In this document: piece after piece, positions 55,563-64,000 of the stretch
Layout of the letters: each line of letters starts with the position of its first letter
How positions within the stretch are numbered: the first letter of the stretch is position 1
NCBI RefSeq assembly: GCF_000733295.1
Contig: NZ_JPMI01000006.1
Location: forward strand, 1 to 64,000
DNA length: 64,000 nt
Direction: 5' to 3'
From: Archangium violaceum Cb vi76
Lineage (GTDB): Bacteria; Myxococcota; Myxococcia; Myxococcales; Myxococcaceae
Notes under the pieces: generated by a model
Database searches by the model: none
The model's input: only the letters and a program-made list of their open reading frames with translations
Told to the model about the DNA's origin: nothing
Position numbers and translations under genes: made by a program

Positions 55563-57173
55563 CTAGAAACAGACGAAGAGGAGCTCGCCCATCTTTCGGA
55601 AGGCGCGCTCATCCGGCCACTTTGGACCGTTGGCGCACTCCTGGACACCCAGGGCGTATTCCTCCCCCACGAGGGGCACGTAGACCTGCCCCGTCACCAT
55701 CCGCATCAGCCCGGCGTGACTCCAGGTCGTGGCCATTGCCGACACGTTCGTGTCGCTGTCCACCCGGGTGCCCGGGTACGAGAACGGATGGCCCACGAAG
55801 GCCACCTTCCGCAGATCCCTCAGCTGGGGGTCCTGCTCCTGGAGGAAGGCCACCTTCTGCGCGGTCACCCGGTCGAGTTGATTGACGACGAACTGGTCGG
55901 CCGAGAACTGCTGGTCGATGCCGGCGAATCCCCACAGCAGCAGGCCCGCCACCGTCGCGAGCAGGGGGCGCAAGCGGGAAGGGGCGAGCATGTATGCCAG
56001 TGCCAGGTGTCCACTCATGGCGAAGGCGAAGGCGATCCTCGTCCGGGGCGTGGGCCACCACTCCTCGAGGAGCATCAGCACGCCCACCGTGGCCAGCAGG
56101 CTGATACCGGAGAGGAGCACCATCCATGCGCTCTTGGCCGGGTTCCTCTGCTTCCAGAGTTGGAGCGCGATGAGCGCCAGCGCCGACAGGACGAGTGCCG
56201 CCTGCAGCCCGGTCACCAGCCGCGTACTGAAGGCCTCGTCGCGCAGCATGATCTTGAACAGCTGCTTCAGTTGCCCCAGGCGCTCCGGTATGCCCTCCAG
56301 GCTCAGGAACTGCGTGCGCGCGAGCGCGGGCGGCCGGAAGATGAGCTGCACCCCCTTGTTCACCAGCAGGTAGCAAAGGCTGCCCAGGGGGAGCACGCAT
56401 GCGGCCGGCCACCACCTCGCGAGGATGAGGCGCGTCTCGCCCCAGTTTCCCTCCGAGCGCCCCAACTCCAACAGTGCCCCCACCGCGATGAGCGCCACCA
56501 GCACGTTGAAACTCGTCTGGTAGATGCTGAGGGAGAAGGTGAGCAGCAGCAGTGCTCCCGGCATTCCCCTCCACCCGTGGAGGCGGGTCTGTTCCACGGC
56601 CAGCATCGCGGGCAGCAGCGACAGGCATGCCAGCGCTGGCACGCCCCGGAAGGCCCAGAGCTCGGCGAAGTAGGGGTGGATGAACACCAGGGGGCAGACG
56701 ACGAAGGGCAGCCAGCGCTCGTTCGTCATCCGCCACATCCGGGCCAGCAGGACGCCTCCCAGTGCCATCAACAGCAGCGCCAGCCACGTGTACAGGGTGA
56801 TCGTACGGCCATGGGGTGCCCCGAGCGCCTCCTGCAACCTCAGGAAGAGGGCCAGTCCGAAGCGCCCCTGGCCCAGCATCGTCTCCTGCACCCGGTGGGC
56901 GGTCTGGGACATCACATAGTCGTCTCCCGAGTAGAACGTCTGCGACAGCCTGGGTGTCCAGGTCATCAGCAGGACGCAGAACGTGCTCGCGAACAGCAAC
57001 AGCTCCCTCCGGGACAGCGCACCGAGCAGTGGCAATGCGAGGGGTGCTTCCTCCCGAGGAGGGGAGGACGGAGCGGCTACTGCTTCCGAGCGCTCTGGCG
57101 GGTGGGGGGGCAGCGCGAACACGGGTGGAACCTCTTCAGCTGGTTGAGGGTGCAACGTGGCGCTGTATGCCAC
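55563..57173 (-). CDS. GtrII-like membrane glucosyltransferase
   Basis: A 536-residue protein with about ten membrane helices and an early periplasmic-loop DDYV motif (FYSGDDYVMSQTAHR), as in the GtrII/GT-C family that adds glucose from undecaprenyl-phosphate-glucose to O-antigen. The N-terminus has a proline-rich cytoplasmic tail. A GtrB-like gene lies at 52672, but no GtrA-type flippase is seen. It starts 55 bases from the previous gene's end and faces opposite to its neighbours. Confidence 0.78.
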   Translation of the reverse strand: MAYSATLHPQPAEEVPPVFALPPHPPERSEAVAAPSSPPREEAPLALPLLGALSRRELLLFASTFCVLLMTWTPRLSQTFYSGDDYVMSQTAHRVQETMLGQGRFGLALFLRLQEALGAPHGRTITLYTWLALLLMALGGVLLARMWRMTNERWLPFVVCPLVFIHPYFAELWAFRGVPALACLSLLPAMLAVEQTRLHGWRGMPGALLLLTFSLSIYQTSFNVLVALIAVGALLELGRSEGNWGETRLILARWWPAACVLPLGSLCYLLVNKGVQLIFRPPALARTQFLSLEGIPERLGQLKQLFKIMLRDEAFSTRLVTGLQAALVLSALALIALQLWKQRNPAKSAWMVLLSGISLLATVGVLMLLEEWWPTPRTRIAFAFAMSGHLALAYMLAPSRLRPLLATVAGLLLWGFAGIDQQFSADQFVVNQLDRVTAQKVAFLQEQDPQLRDLRKVAFVGHPFSYPGTRVDSDTNVSAMATTWSHAGLMRMVTGQVYVPLVGEEYALGVQECANGPKWPDERAFRKMGELLFVCF

Positions 57174-57228
57174 GGAGGGTTGGGCCCGGAAAATGGATAC
57201 ACCGGGGTCGCGGTCTCAGGTCGCGGTC

Positions 57229-58522
57229 TCAGGAGGTGTGGGGATTCTTGTCCACGGACTGGGCCTGCTGATGCCACCAGTCGCGCGCCTTCTCCACCTG
57301 GCCCAGGTAGTCGGTGAGCTCCCGGAGTTGCTCGCCCGCGGACTGGGCCTGCTGATGCCACCAGTCGCGCGCCTCCTCCAGCTCCCTGTTGTCGTGAGCG
57401 AGTCTGGCGATGCGCTGTTCGAGTGAGGCGGTCAGGTTCGCGAAGGCCATCATCAGACGGTCCGGTGCGGGTGGCCGCACGGGCCGCAGGTGCAGCCGCA
57501 GGGTCTTCAGCAACGCCAGGGGCGAGGCGGTGCGTTCGACGAGTCCGGTCACCTCGTCCAGGTCCTTCGCGGTCATCTCCCCGAGCGCGGTCCAGACCTC
57601 GGTGGGAGGTTGCTCCGGCAGGCCCACGCCCCGCGAAGTTGGTGGCCTGGAGTGCCGCCCAGTTGCCCGGAGTGAGCGCTCCGGCGAGCCCTCCTCCAGG
57701 CTTGGCCGCCACGGCCACCCGGCGGCCTCGCGCCGCGGCCTCGAGCGCCGTCAGTCCCACGGCCACGACCACGTCGGCGTCCTCGAGGTGGGTGTCGAAG
57801 TCATCTGTCTCGATGAGCTCGGCGTTCAGGTTGGGGCGGGAGCCAAGCCAGGCACGGAACTCGGCCGCAGCCGGGCCCTTGCCCACGACCTTGAGTGGCA
57901 CGTGCCCTGCGATGGCGAGCCGCGCCGCCGCCTCGAGCACCCACCGTTTGTCGCCAGCCAGCCGCATCGTCGTCAGCACGGAGCCCATCCCGGGCATGGG
58001 GCGGGGTGGGCCCTCGGGCAAGGGCGTCGCGTTGGGCAACACGGAGACCTGCTCGGTGGAGATGCCGAACTCCCGCGCAACGCCGTCGACGTAGGCCTGC
58101 CCGGGCACGAGCACCTGGGGCCCCCCTGGCGCGCCAACGGCGGTGGCCAGCACCACGAAGCGCTCCTCTCCGAGCCACTTCCGGTTGGTTCCAGGCGAGC
58201 CATGCACCCCCACCGCCGCGCTCCGCGCCACGCAGAGCGCTGGCGCCAGCAATGCCGTCTGCGGGGAGCTCAGCAGCAACACGTCCGCTCCCTCCATCCA
58301 CTGAAGCACCTGTTTCTGTCCGGCCCCGCTCCAGGACTCCACCAGGCGCACGTCCAGCCCGGCCAAGTGCTCGGAGATGTCGTGCTCGCCTCGCATCGAG
58401 ACGATCGTCGCTGGCTGCCCCTGCCGCTTCGCCTGCCGCGCCAGATCGCTGGCGTGCCGCAGCAATCCTCCCAGCGCCAACTCGGGCAGGAGGATCACCA
58501 GGGGAGTTTCATGCACTGTCAT
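57229..58522 (-). pseudogene. GT-B glycosyltransferase with coiled-coil C-terminus, frame broken near 57630
   Basis: From ATG 58522 the frame encodes a GT4/GT1-like protein (PLVILLPELALGGLLRHASD, VGVHGSPGTNRKWLG, RLAGDKRWVLEAAARL, VVVAVGLTALEAAARG, NWAALQATNFAG). Just after NFAG, in the C4 run 57629-57632, the sense shifts to a second frame that runs on to 57229: GLPEQPPTEVWTALGEM, ASLEQRIARLAHDNRELEE and a repeated ARDWWHQQAQS coil. One base fewer would give a single protein of about 430 residues. It is either mutated or misread. Divergent from the GT2-GT4 gene. Confidence 0.78.
57255..57374. repeat. 36-bp direct repeat encoding a 28-residue coiled-coil unit
   Basis: The sequence cggactgggcctgctgatgc... 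occurs at 57255-57290 and again at 57339-57374, 84 bases apart, i.e. 28 codons. On the minus strand each copy codes ARDWWHQQAQS; 28 residues equal four heptads, so duplication lengthened a coiled coil in register. The copies are nearly identical, suggesting recent duplication. Confidence 0.8.
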
Positions 58523-58957
58523 CGAGTTGTTCCGCGTCCCTTGTACGAACATCGGCTCGCGCTCGCGAGGAGGTTCTTGGATTCGCAAACCTTGTAACCC
58601 ATGGGTCACCTGGGGGAGCAAGACGGGAGGACAGTTCCTCTCCTGGAAGAAAAGTCCAATCAATCCAGCGGCTTGTGGGGGAGACGAAGGGGCTTGCCCG
58701 ATGCGCTCAAGGTCACGAAACAGGGGCGCCGCGCAGCTTGCCAGCCCGGGTGGTCTGCCTTGACACTCTAGCACCGATCCCGTAACACACGCGCGGCCTG
58801 TCGGGTCGGGGGAGTTGAGCACGTCAGGACATGTAGGTGGGGTCGGCTCTCCACGTGGTAGCGCTCGGCGATGGCCTGGACCCTGTCCGTCCCAGCGCCA
58901 CTCGTCATCCCTCGCACCGGGTGAGGGCGGGTGTGCCGCCGGTGAGTGAGAATGGTC
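58523..58957. promoter_or_regulatory. Divergent non-coding region with a promoter toward the GT2-GT4 gene
   Basis: About 430 bases between divergent glycosyltransferase genes. A TTGACA (58760-58765) and TAACAC (58783-58788) pair, 17 bases apart, faces the plus strand. No gene-like frame with a plausible start was found, nor an obvious minus-strand promoter. Confidence 0.5.
58760..58788 (+). promoter_or_regulatory. Predicted sigma-70 type promoter
   Basis: TTGACA - 17 bases - TAACAC. Very similar to the predicted cpaB promoter (TTGACA-18-TAACAT). The leader would be about 160 bases long. Confidence 0.5.
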
Positions 58958-61492
58958 ATGAATCGCCAGGGAAGCAAGCAATCGCTGGACGCCACGGTTG
59001 TGGAGAGCAAGCTCTCTTCCTCATCTGAGCAGCAATCGGATGCGCCGTTGGGTGATGTGCTGCCCCTGCGCCAGGCACAGGCTGTTGTTCCCAAACCCAA
59101 GCGGGCTGGCAAGCGCCGGCGCTCCTCGCCTGGGGCGGAGGAGGAAGCCGCACGCCTGAAGGAACGCCTGCGTGAGATGGAGCGGAAAGTCCAACAGCTC
59201 CAGGAGACCCAGCAACAGCTCCGCTCCCAGCTCAGCGAGCGAGAGGCGCAGGTGCACAGTTACAAGACCCACCGCGCTTTCGAGTTCGCTCAGGAACTGG
59301 TGGACATCAAGGACGAGCCGACGCGCGTCTGGCGGCTGCCCCTGGCCATGGCACGGCTGGTCGTGCCCAAGTCTACCCGGAAGTGGCTCGGCCAGACGGT
59401 GATGGAGCCGGTGCGGCGGGCCGGTGACTACGTCCTGGAATTCGTCGTGGAGCAGCCGCTCAGGCACCTGCCGGATTCCCAAGCGCTGGTGGATGGGGTC
59501 ACCACGTTCTACCGCAAGGTGGCGCAGGACGTATTTGGCACGGGGACCGACCGTGAGCGTTGGCCGGAGAGCAGGCCGCTCGTGTCGGTCATCATTCCCT
59601 GCTTCAACTATGGGAGCTTCCTGCCGGACGCGCTGGTGAGCCTCGACAAGCAGACGCTGCAAGACTTCGAGATCATCCTCGTGGAGGGCGGCTCCACGGA
59701 CGGCACCACCACGGAGCAGGTGCGGGCGCTGCGGCATCCGAAGGTTCGCAAGCTCTTCCAGTCCGAGCCCACGCGGGTGGGGGAGAACCGCCTCGCGGGA
59801 CTGCGGCAGGCTCGTGGCAAGTACATCACCTTCCTGGACGCGGACGACATGCTCGCCCCCACGTATCTGGAGAAGGCGGTGATGGCGCTCGAGCTGCTGG
59901 GAGTGGATGTGGTCTATCCCTCCGTGCAGCTCTTTGGCCGTGAGCAACGGGTGTGGGAGACGGCGGACGAGTTCTCGCTGGCCAACTTGAGCAAGACGAA
60001 CACGGTGTCCACCGTGGCGATGTTCCGCTATGAGACGTGGAAGTCGCTCGACATCGGTTACGGCAGCAACAAGGACGGTTCCATCGAGGACTGGGACTTC
60101 TGGCTGCGCTTCGCCGAGCGTGGCGCGCGGGGATACAAGATCCGCGAGCCGCTGATGCTCTACCGCATCCACGGCAACAGCCTGTCGGACGCGATCCGGC
60201 CGGGGCTGGAGCAGGCCTACCGCAAGACGTTGGCCAAGCACCGGCGCTACCTGGGGCCCCTGTACGTGGCGCGCATCTCGCGCGAGCAGACCGAGCCCCT
60301 CAAGGAGGCGGCGCCGTCGCGGGAGCTCTCGCGCAGCGTGCTGCCGGCACGCAATCCGCTGCGCATCGCCCTGGCCCAGCCATGGATGGTGATGGGCGGC
60401 TCCGACAGCCTCATGCTTCAGGTGTTCGCCACCAGCCAGCAGGAGGACGCGCGGCTCACCGTCTATTCCTCTATCGAGACGCCTCCCAGCATGGGCAGCT
60501 CGGCGGGCGCCTTCCAGCGCCTCACCGATGACGTCTTCGAGCTGTCCAAGGAACTGCCCGAGTTCGCCCACGACGAGGCCATCCTGCACCTGTTGCGAAC
60601 GCGGCAGGTGAACGTGCTGATGCTCGTCGGTTCGGCACGGACCTACGCGTTGCTGCCCCGCATCCGCCGGGAGCTGCCGCACGTCCGGGTGGTGGATCAC
60701 CTGTACAACACGGTCGGGCACCTGGCGAACAACCGCCGCCACGCCAGCGAGATCGACTTCCACATCGTCGCCAACGATGAGGTGCGTGATGCGCTGCTCC
60801 GGGACGGCGAGTCGCCGGAGCGCATCCGCACCATCTACCACGGCATCGACATGCAGCGTTTCTCGCAGGAGTCGGTGCCCTATCTGCCCGGAGGGCCGCC
60901 CGGGTTGGAATTGGCGCCGGGTGTGCGGCTGGTGCTGTACTCGGGCCGCTTCTCCGAGGAGAAGGGAGTCCTACGCTTCGTGGAGATTGCCCGCCGGATG
61001 CGGCGGGATCAGCGTGTGCGCTTCGCGATGACCGGTGATGGGCCGCAGCGGCCGGAGGTGGAGGAGTTCATCCACCGGCACGGGCTGGCCGACCGCGTGA
61101 CGCTGCTGGGCATCGTGGAGGATGCGCGGCCCTACCTGCGCCGGGCGGACGTGGTGGTCATCCCCTCGGACGTGGAGGGGTTGCCCCTGGTGTGCCTGGA
61201 GTCGCTGGCGTTGGGCACACCGGTCGTGGCGTCGAAGGTGGGGGCGTTGCCCGAGGTCATCCAGTCCGGCCGCACGGGCTTCGTCGTGCCGCCTACGGAC
61301 GTGGAGGGGTTCGTGCGCGATATCCGCAAGGCGTTGAGCCTGGACTCGCGGAGGATGCGCCTGGCGCGCACGTGCCGTGACAGCGTCCAGGTGCGCTTCT
61401 CCATCGAAACGGCGCGTCAGAAGTATTACGAAGTGTTCCGCCAGCTGGCGTCCCAAGGGGCGGCGAGCGGCGTCGTGCAAGGGAGGGGATGA
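58958..61492 (+). CDS. Bifunctional glycosyltransferase: GT2 fused to GT4
   Basis: About 844 residues. A disordered basic N-terminus and coiled coil (ERLREMERKVQQLQETQQQL, near 75) come first, then a GT2 domain (about 210-450) with VSVIIPCFNYGSFLPDAL, VEGGSTDG, FLDADDMLAPTY, and a GT4 domain (about 470-840) with LVLYSGRFSEEKGVLRFVE, PYLRRADVVVIPSDVEGLPL and a GALPEVI segment. The enzyme can therefore add two linkages, as do polysaccharide polymerising synthases. The start among GTG 58946, ATG 58952 and ATG 58958 is uncertain; 58958 has GTGAG seven bases upstream. Confidence 0.87.
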   Translation: MNRQGSKQSLDATVVESKLSSSSEQQSDAPLGDVLPLRQAQAVVPKPKRAGKRRRSSPGAEEEAARLKERLREMERKVQQLQETQQQLRSQLSEREAQVHSYKTHRAFEFAQELVDIKDEPTRVWRLPLAMARLVVPKSTRKWLGQTVMEPVRRAGDYVLEFVVEQPLRHLPDSQALVDGVTTFYRKVAQDVFGTGTDRERWPESRPLVSVIIPCFNYGSFLPDALVSLDKQTLQDFEIILVEGGSTDGTTTEQVRALRHPKVRKLFQSEPTRVGENRLAGLRQARGKYITFLDADDMLAPTYLEKAVMALELLGVDVVYPSVQLFGREQRVWETADEFSLANLSKTNTVSTVAMFRYETWKSLDIGYGSNKDGSIEDWDFWLRFAERGARGYKIREPLMLYRIHGNSLSDAIRPGLEQAYRKTLAKHRRYLGPLYVARISREQTEPLKEAAPSRELSRSVLPARNPLRIALAQPWMVMGGSDSLMLQVFATSQQEDARLTVYSSIETPPSMGSSAGAFQRLTDDVFELSKELPEFAHDEAILHLLRTRQVNVLMLVGSARTYALLPRIRRELPHVRVVDHLYNTVGHLANNRRHASEIDFHIVANDEVRDALLRDGESPERIRTIYHGIDMQRFSQESVPYLPGGPPGLELAPGVRLVLYSGRFSEEKGVLRFVEIARRMRRDQRVRFAMTGDGPQRPEVEEFIHRHGLADRVTLLGIVEDARPYLRRADVVVIPSDVEGLPLVCLESLALGTPVVASKVGALPEVIQSGRTGFVVPPTDVEGFVRDIRKALSLDSRRMRLARTCRDSVQVRFSIETARQKYYEVFRQLASQGAASGVVQGRG

Positions 61493-61493
61493 C

Positions 61494-62486
61494 GTGAAAG
61501 TGCAGGGTGCGAAGGTACTGGTGACGGGGGCGGGAGGCTTCATCGGCAGCCACCTGGTGGAGGCGCTGGTCGCGCGCGGCGCCGAGGTGACGGCCATGGT
61601 TCACTACGATGCCCGGCCAGATCTCTCCAACCTGGAGATGGCGGATTCCCAGGTGCGCTCGAAGCTCAAGGTGCTCTCCGGCAACATCGAGGATCCGTTC
61701 TTCGTGTCATCGGCGGTGGCCGGCCAGGACATCGTCTTCCACCTGGCGGCGCTGATCGCCATTCCCTACTCGTACGTGGCGCCCGCCAGCTACGTGCGGA
61801 CGAACGTGGAGGGGACGCTCAACGTCCTGGAGGCGGCGCGTACGCACAAGGTGAAGCGCGTGGTTCACACCTCCACGTCCGAGACGTATGGCACCGCGCT
61901 CCACACGCCCATCGACGAGAAGCACCCGCTGCAGGGCCAGTCTCCCTACTCGGCCTCGAAGATCGGCGCGGACAAGCTGGCGGAGAGCTACTACCTGAGC
62001 TTCGGGCTGCCGGTGGCCACCATCCGCCCCTTCAACACCTTTGGCCCGCGGCAGTCGGCGCGCGCCGTCATCCCCACCATCATCAGCCAGGCCCTGTCCT
62101 CCTCGCCGGTGGTGAAGCTCGGCGCGCTCTCTCCGCTGCGTGACTTGAACTACGTAGCGGACACGGTGGAGGGCTTCATCTCCGTCGCCGAGAGCGACCA
62201 GGCGCTGGGCGAGGTCATCAACGTGGGCTCCGGCAAGGCCATCAGCATTGGCGATCTGGCCACGTTGATCCTCAAGCTGGCGGGGGTAAAGAAGGAGATT
62301 GTCTGCGAGTCCGAGCGCATCCGCCCCGAGAAGAGTGAGGTCATGACGCTCCTGGCGGATGCCCGCAAGGCCGAGGCACTCACCGGGTGGAAGCCCCGGG
62401 TGGGGCTCGAGCAGGGCCTGCTCGAGACGATCGCCTTCATCCGCAACCACGCCGACCGCTTCCGGTCCGACATCTACAATCGGTAG
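61494..62486 (+). CDS. legB: NAD-dependent nucleotide-sugar 4,6-dehydratase, LegB-like
   Basis: A 330-residue extended SDR: VLVTGAGGFIGSHLVEAL, HLAALIAIPYSYVAPASYV, HTSTSETYGTA, SPYSASKIGADKL and FGPRQSARAVIPT, a near copy of LegB-type enzymes that dehydrate GDP- or UDP-GlcNAc to a 4-keto-6-deoxy sugar. The full active-site Ser/Tyr/Lys set is present. GTG 61494 with GGGAGG seven bases upstream. Together with the next gene it could start a 2,4-diamino sugar pathway (inference). Confidence 0.87.
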   Translation: MKVQGAKVLVTGAGGFIGSHLVEALVARGAEVTAMVHYDARPDLSNLEMADSQVRSKLKVLSGNIEDPFFVSSAVAGQDIVFHLAALIAIPYSYVAPASYVRTNVEGTLNVLEAARTHKVKRVVHTSTSETYGTALHTPIDEKHPLQGQSPYSASKIGADKLAESYYLSFGLPVATIRPFNTFGPRQSARAVIPTIISQALSSSPVVKLGALSPLRDLNYVADTVEGFISVAESDQALGEVINVGSGKAISIGDLATLILKLAGVKKEIVCESERIRPEKSEVMTLLADARKAEALTGWKPRVGLEQGLLETIAFIRNHADRFRSDIYNR

Positions 62487-62495
62487 GACACCACC

Positions 62496-63212
62496 TTGCA
62501 AGCCATCATTCTCGCCGGTGGCAAGGGCACGCGCCTGCGGCCCTACACCACCAGTTTTCCCAAGCCGCTGATGCCCATCGATGATCTCCCCATCCTGGAG
62601 ATCGTCGTGCGGCAACTGGCGCGGGCGGGCTTCGACCGGCTCATCGTCACCACCGGCCACCTGGCCGAGCTCATCCGCGTCTTCTGCGGAGATGGAGCCA
62701 AGTGGGGCGTGCGCATCGAGTACTCCCACGAGGAGGAGCCCCTGGGGACCGCCGGACCGCTGTCGCTGGTCGCGGATCGGCTCGACGACAACTTCCTGGT
62801 GATGAACGGTGACCTGCTCACCACCATGGATTACCGCAAGGCCTTCGAGTCGCATGTGGCCAGCGGAGCCATGGCCACCATCAGCCTCTACCAGCGCGAT
62901 GTGAAGATCGACTTCGGTGTGGTGGAGGAGGAACCCGCCGGGCAGCTTGGCCGCTACATCGAGAAGCCGACGCTCTCCTACAGCGTGAGCATGGGCATCA
63001 ACTTCTTCAACCGGGGCGCGCTGCGCTACATGGAGCGTGGCAAGCGGCTGGACATCCCCGAGCTGATGATGCGTCTGAAGCAGGCCGGTGAGCGCGTGGC
63101 TTGCGCCCGTCAGGACTGCTACTGGCTCGACATCGGCCGCACGGACGACTACGCCGTCGCCACGGATGAGTTCCAGAAGCGCCGGGAGCAGTTCCTCCCC
63201 CGCCATGGCTGA
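62496..63212 (+). CDS. Sugar-1-phosphate nucleotidyltransferase
   Basis: A 238-residue NTP-transferase: LAGGKGTRLRPYTTSFPKPL (nucleotide-binding loop), MPIDDLPILEIVV, PLGTAGPLSL, VMNGDLLT and the WLDIGRTDDY end. It activates a hexose- or hexosamine-1-phosphate to a nucleotide sugar; this size fits the catalytic core without extra domains. The start is TTG at 62496, with AGGA upstream. Placed between LegB-like and epimerase genes, it may make the substrate of the LegB-like enzyme. Confidence 0.88.
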   Translation: MQAIILAGGKGTRLRPYTTSFPKPLMPIDDLPILEIVVRQLARAGFDRLIVTTGHLAELIRVFCGDGAKWGVRIEYSHEEEPLGTAGPLSLVADRLDDNFLVMNGDLLTTMDYRKAFESHVASGAMATISLYQRDVKIDFGVVEEEPAGQLGRYIEKPTLSYSVSMGINFFNRGALRYMERGKRLDIPELMMRLKQAGERVACARQDCYWLDIGRTDDYAVATDEFQKRREQFLPRHG

Positions 63213-64000
63213 GTCCGTCCTCATCACGGGGAGCGCCGGCTTCGTCGGGCGGGCGCTCGCCGCGCGAGTCCGTGCCGAGGGGCTTCGGTGTCTGGGCGTG
63301 GGACGGACGCCTCGGGACGAGCTGGGGTACCACGCCATCGATCTCGCCGAGGAGGCGGGCTCCCTGACGGAGCTGCTCTCCCGCGAGCGGCCGTCACTCA
63401 TCTACCACCTGGCAGGCGGTCCCGGAGGCGGGGCGCGGGGCATCTTCGCGTCCAATGTCACCACCACGCTCCACCTCTTCCAGGCCGTGCAGGCCGTGCC
63501 GGGCTACCAGCCTCGCGTCCTCGTGGCGGGCTCCGCTGCGGAGTACGGAGAGCTGGGCGCCGAGCCCATCTCCGAGGACGCCCGCGAGCGCCCGGTGGGT
63601 GAGTACGGAGTGGCCAAGCTCGCCAGCACGCGGCTGGCGCTCCTGGCCCGTCGCCGTGGGCTGCCCGTGGGGGTGTTGCGCTTCTTCAACATCATGGGTC
63701 CTGGTATGCCCGGCTCGCTGGCGCCGGCCCGTTTCTCCCGCGAGTCCCTTGCCCTAGCCGCCGCGGGCGGTGGGTGCCTCACCGTGGGGGACCTGACTCC
63801 CGTTCGGGACTATGTGGACGTCGCGGACGTGGTGGATGCCCTCTGGACGCTGGGGCAGCGCGAGCCGGAGGAGGAGATCCTCAACGTCTGCTCCGGCCAG
63901 CCCGTGCGGATGGGGGCGCTTCTGGAGGAGATCCTCCGGCAGGTGGGCGTGCGAGTGGAAGTCCGGACCGCCGCGAACCTGCTCCGCGGCCCTGGTGACG
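63205..64000 (+). CDS. NAD-dependent epimerase/dehydratase, cut by the right edge
   Basis: ATG at 63205 opens a frame that runs to the window end (265 codons). Rossmann motif VLITGSAGFVGRALA, YHLAGGPGGG, SAAEYGE, YGVAKLASTR (YxxxK) and NIMGPGMPGSL are those of extended SDR enzymes that act on nucleotide sugars. It overlaps the nucleotidyltransferase by 8 bases and so belongs to the same operon. The substrate cannot be told from this part. Confidence 0.85.
   Translation, partial: MAESVLITGSAGFVGRALAARVRAEGLRCLGVGRTPRDELGYHAIDLAEEAGSLTELLSRERPSLIYHLAGGPGGGARGIFASNVTTTLHLFQAVQAVPGYQPRVLVAGSAAEYGELGAEPISEDARERPVGEYGVAKLASTRLALLARRRGLPVGVLRFFNIMGPGMPGSLAPARFSRESLALAAAGGGCLTVGDLTPVRDYVDVADVVDALWTLGQREPEEEILNVCSGQPVRMGALLEEILRQVGVRVEVRTAANLLRGPGD

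Noticed and set aside
57229-57627. A separate coiled-coil gene starting with GTG at 57627
   Set aside because: It continues the glycosyltransferase reading directly after NFAG with only a one-base shift, so it is the tail of the same protein rather than an independent gene.

Overview
The window is very GC-rich, densely packed and largely organised in operons with 1-4 bp stop/start overlaps (GTGA, ATGA, TGATG). Several gene sets are typical of myxobacteria (Myxococcota, probably the Myxococcus/Cystobacter/Archangium group): three tandem bactofilins followed by a ParB-like PadC protein, a split Tad-like apparatus, many secreted lipoproteins and TPR proteins, FHA proteins, and a Wzm/Wzt O-antigen locus. 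The order (Tad genes, bactofilins/padC, wzm-wzt) resembles what I remember of one Myxococcus xanthus region, but I cannot align it here. No insertion sequence, phage or CRISPR array is visible.

Layout. 1-3047 (minus): a parvulin-type foldase followed by the N-terminal part of a large secreted PKD-repeat protein that leaves the window. 3754-10087 (minus): seven overlapping genes with TadE/TadG-like proteins carrying class III prepilin-type N-termini plus envelope proteins of unknown role. 10364-16422 (plus, divergent): cpaB, tadB, tadC and two membrane-anchored FHA proteins. 16419-22396: xseA, xseB, a lone receiver, ispA, dxs and tlyA, i.e. exonuclease VII and isoprenoid genes. 22414-24038: a small patch of unknown genes. 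24127-30004 (minus): OmpA-like protein, lipoprotein, Coq4-like protein and two short-chain dehydrogenases. 30190-39065 (plus): hybrid histidine kinase, TPR protein, lipase-like hydrolase, bacN-bacO-bacP, padC, pyrE and a lipoprotein. 39081-41290 (minus): nadB and a LOG-family protein. 41378-44224 (plus): lytic transglycosylase, TPR-AIM24 protein and pgsA, then two identical tRNA-Gly(GCC) genes and a strong terminator.

44642-64000 is a surface-polysaccharide locus: ABC exporter (wzm, wzt), at least seven glycosyltransferases, a WecE-type aminotransferase and WecD-type acetyltransferase for a dTDP-4-amino-deoxysugar, a LegB-type 4,6-dehydratase with a sugar-nucleotidyltransferase, a GtrII-like membrane glucosyltransferase, and an epimerase cut by the right edge.

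Three reading frames (OmpA-like 5' end, a SAM methyltransferase, a glycosyltransferase) are broken next to G/C homopolymers by apparent single-base indels. They may be assembly errors, true pseudogenes or slippage-prone switches. The best leads for something little described are the divergent Tad-like/FHA cluster with its unknown partner genes and a pair of mutually exclusive hairpins between its two arms.
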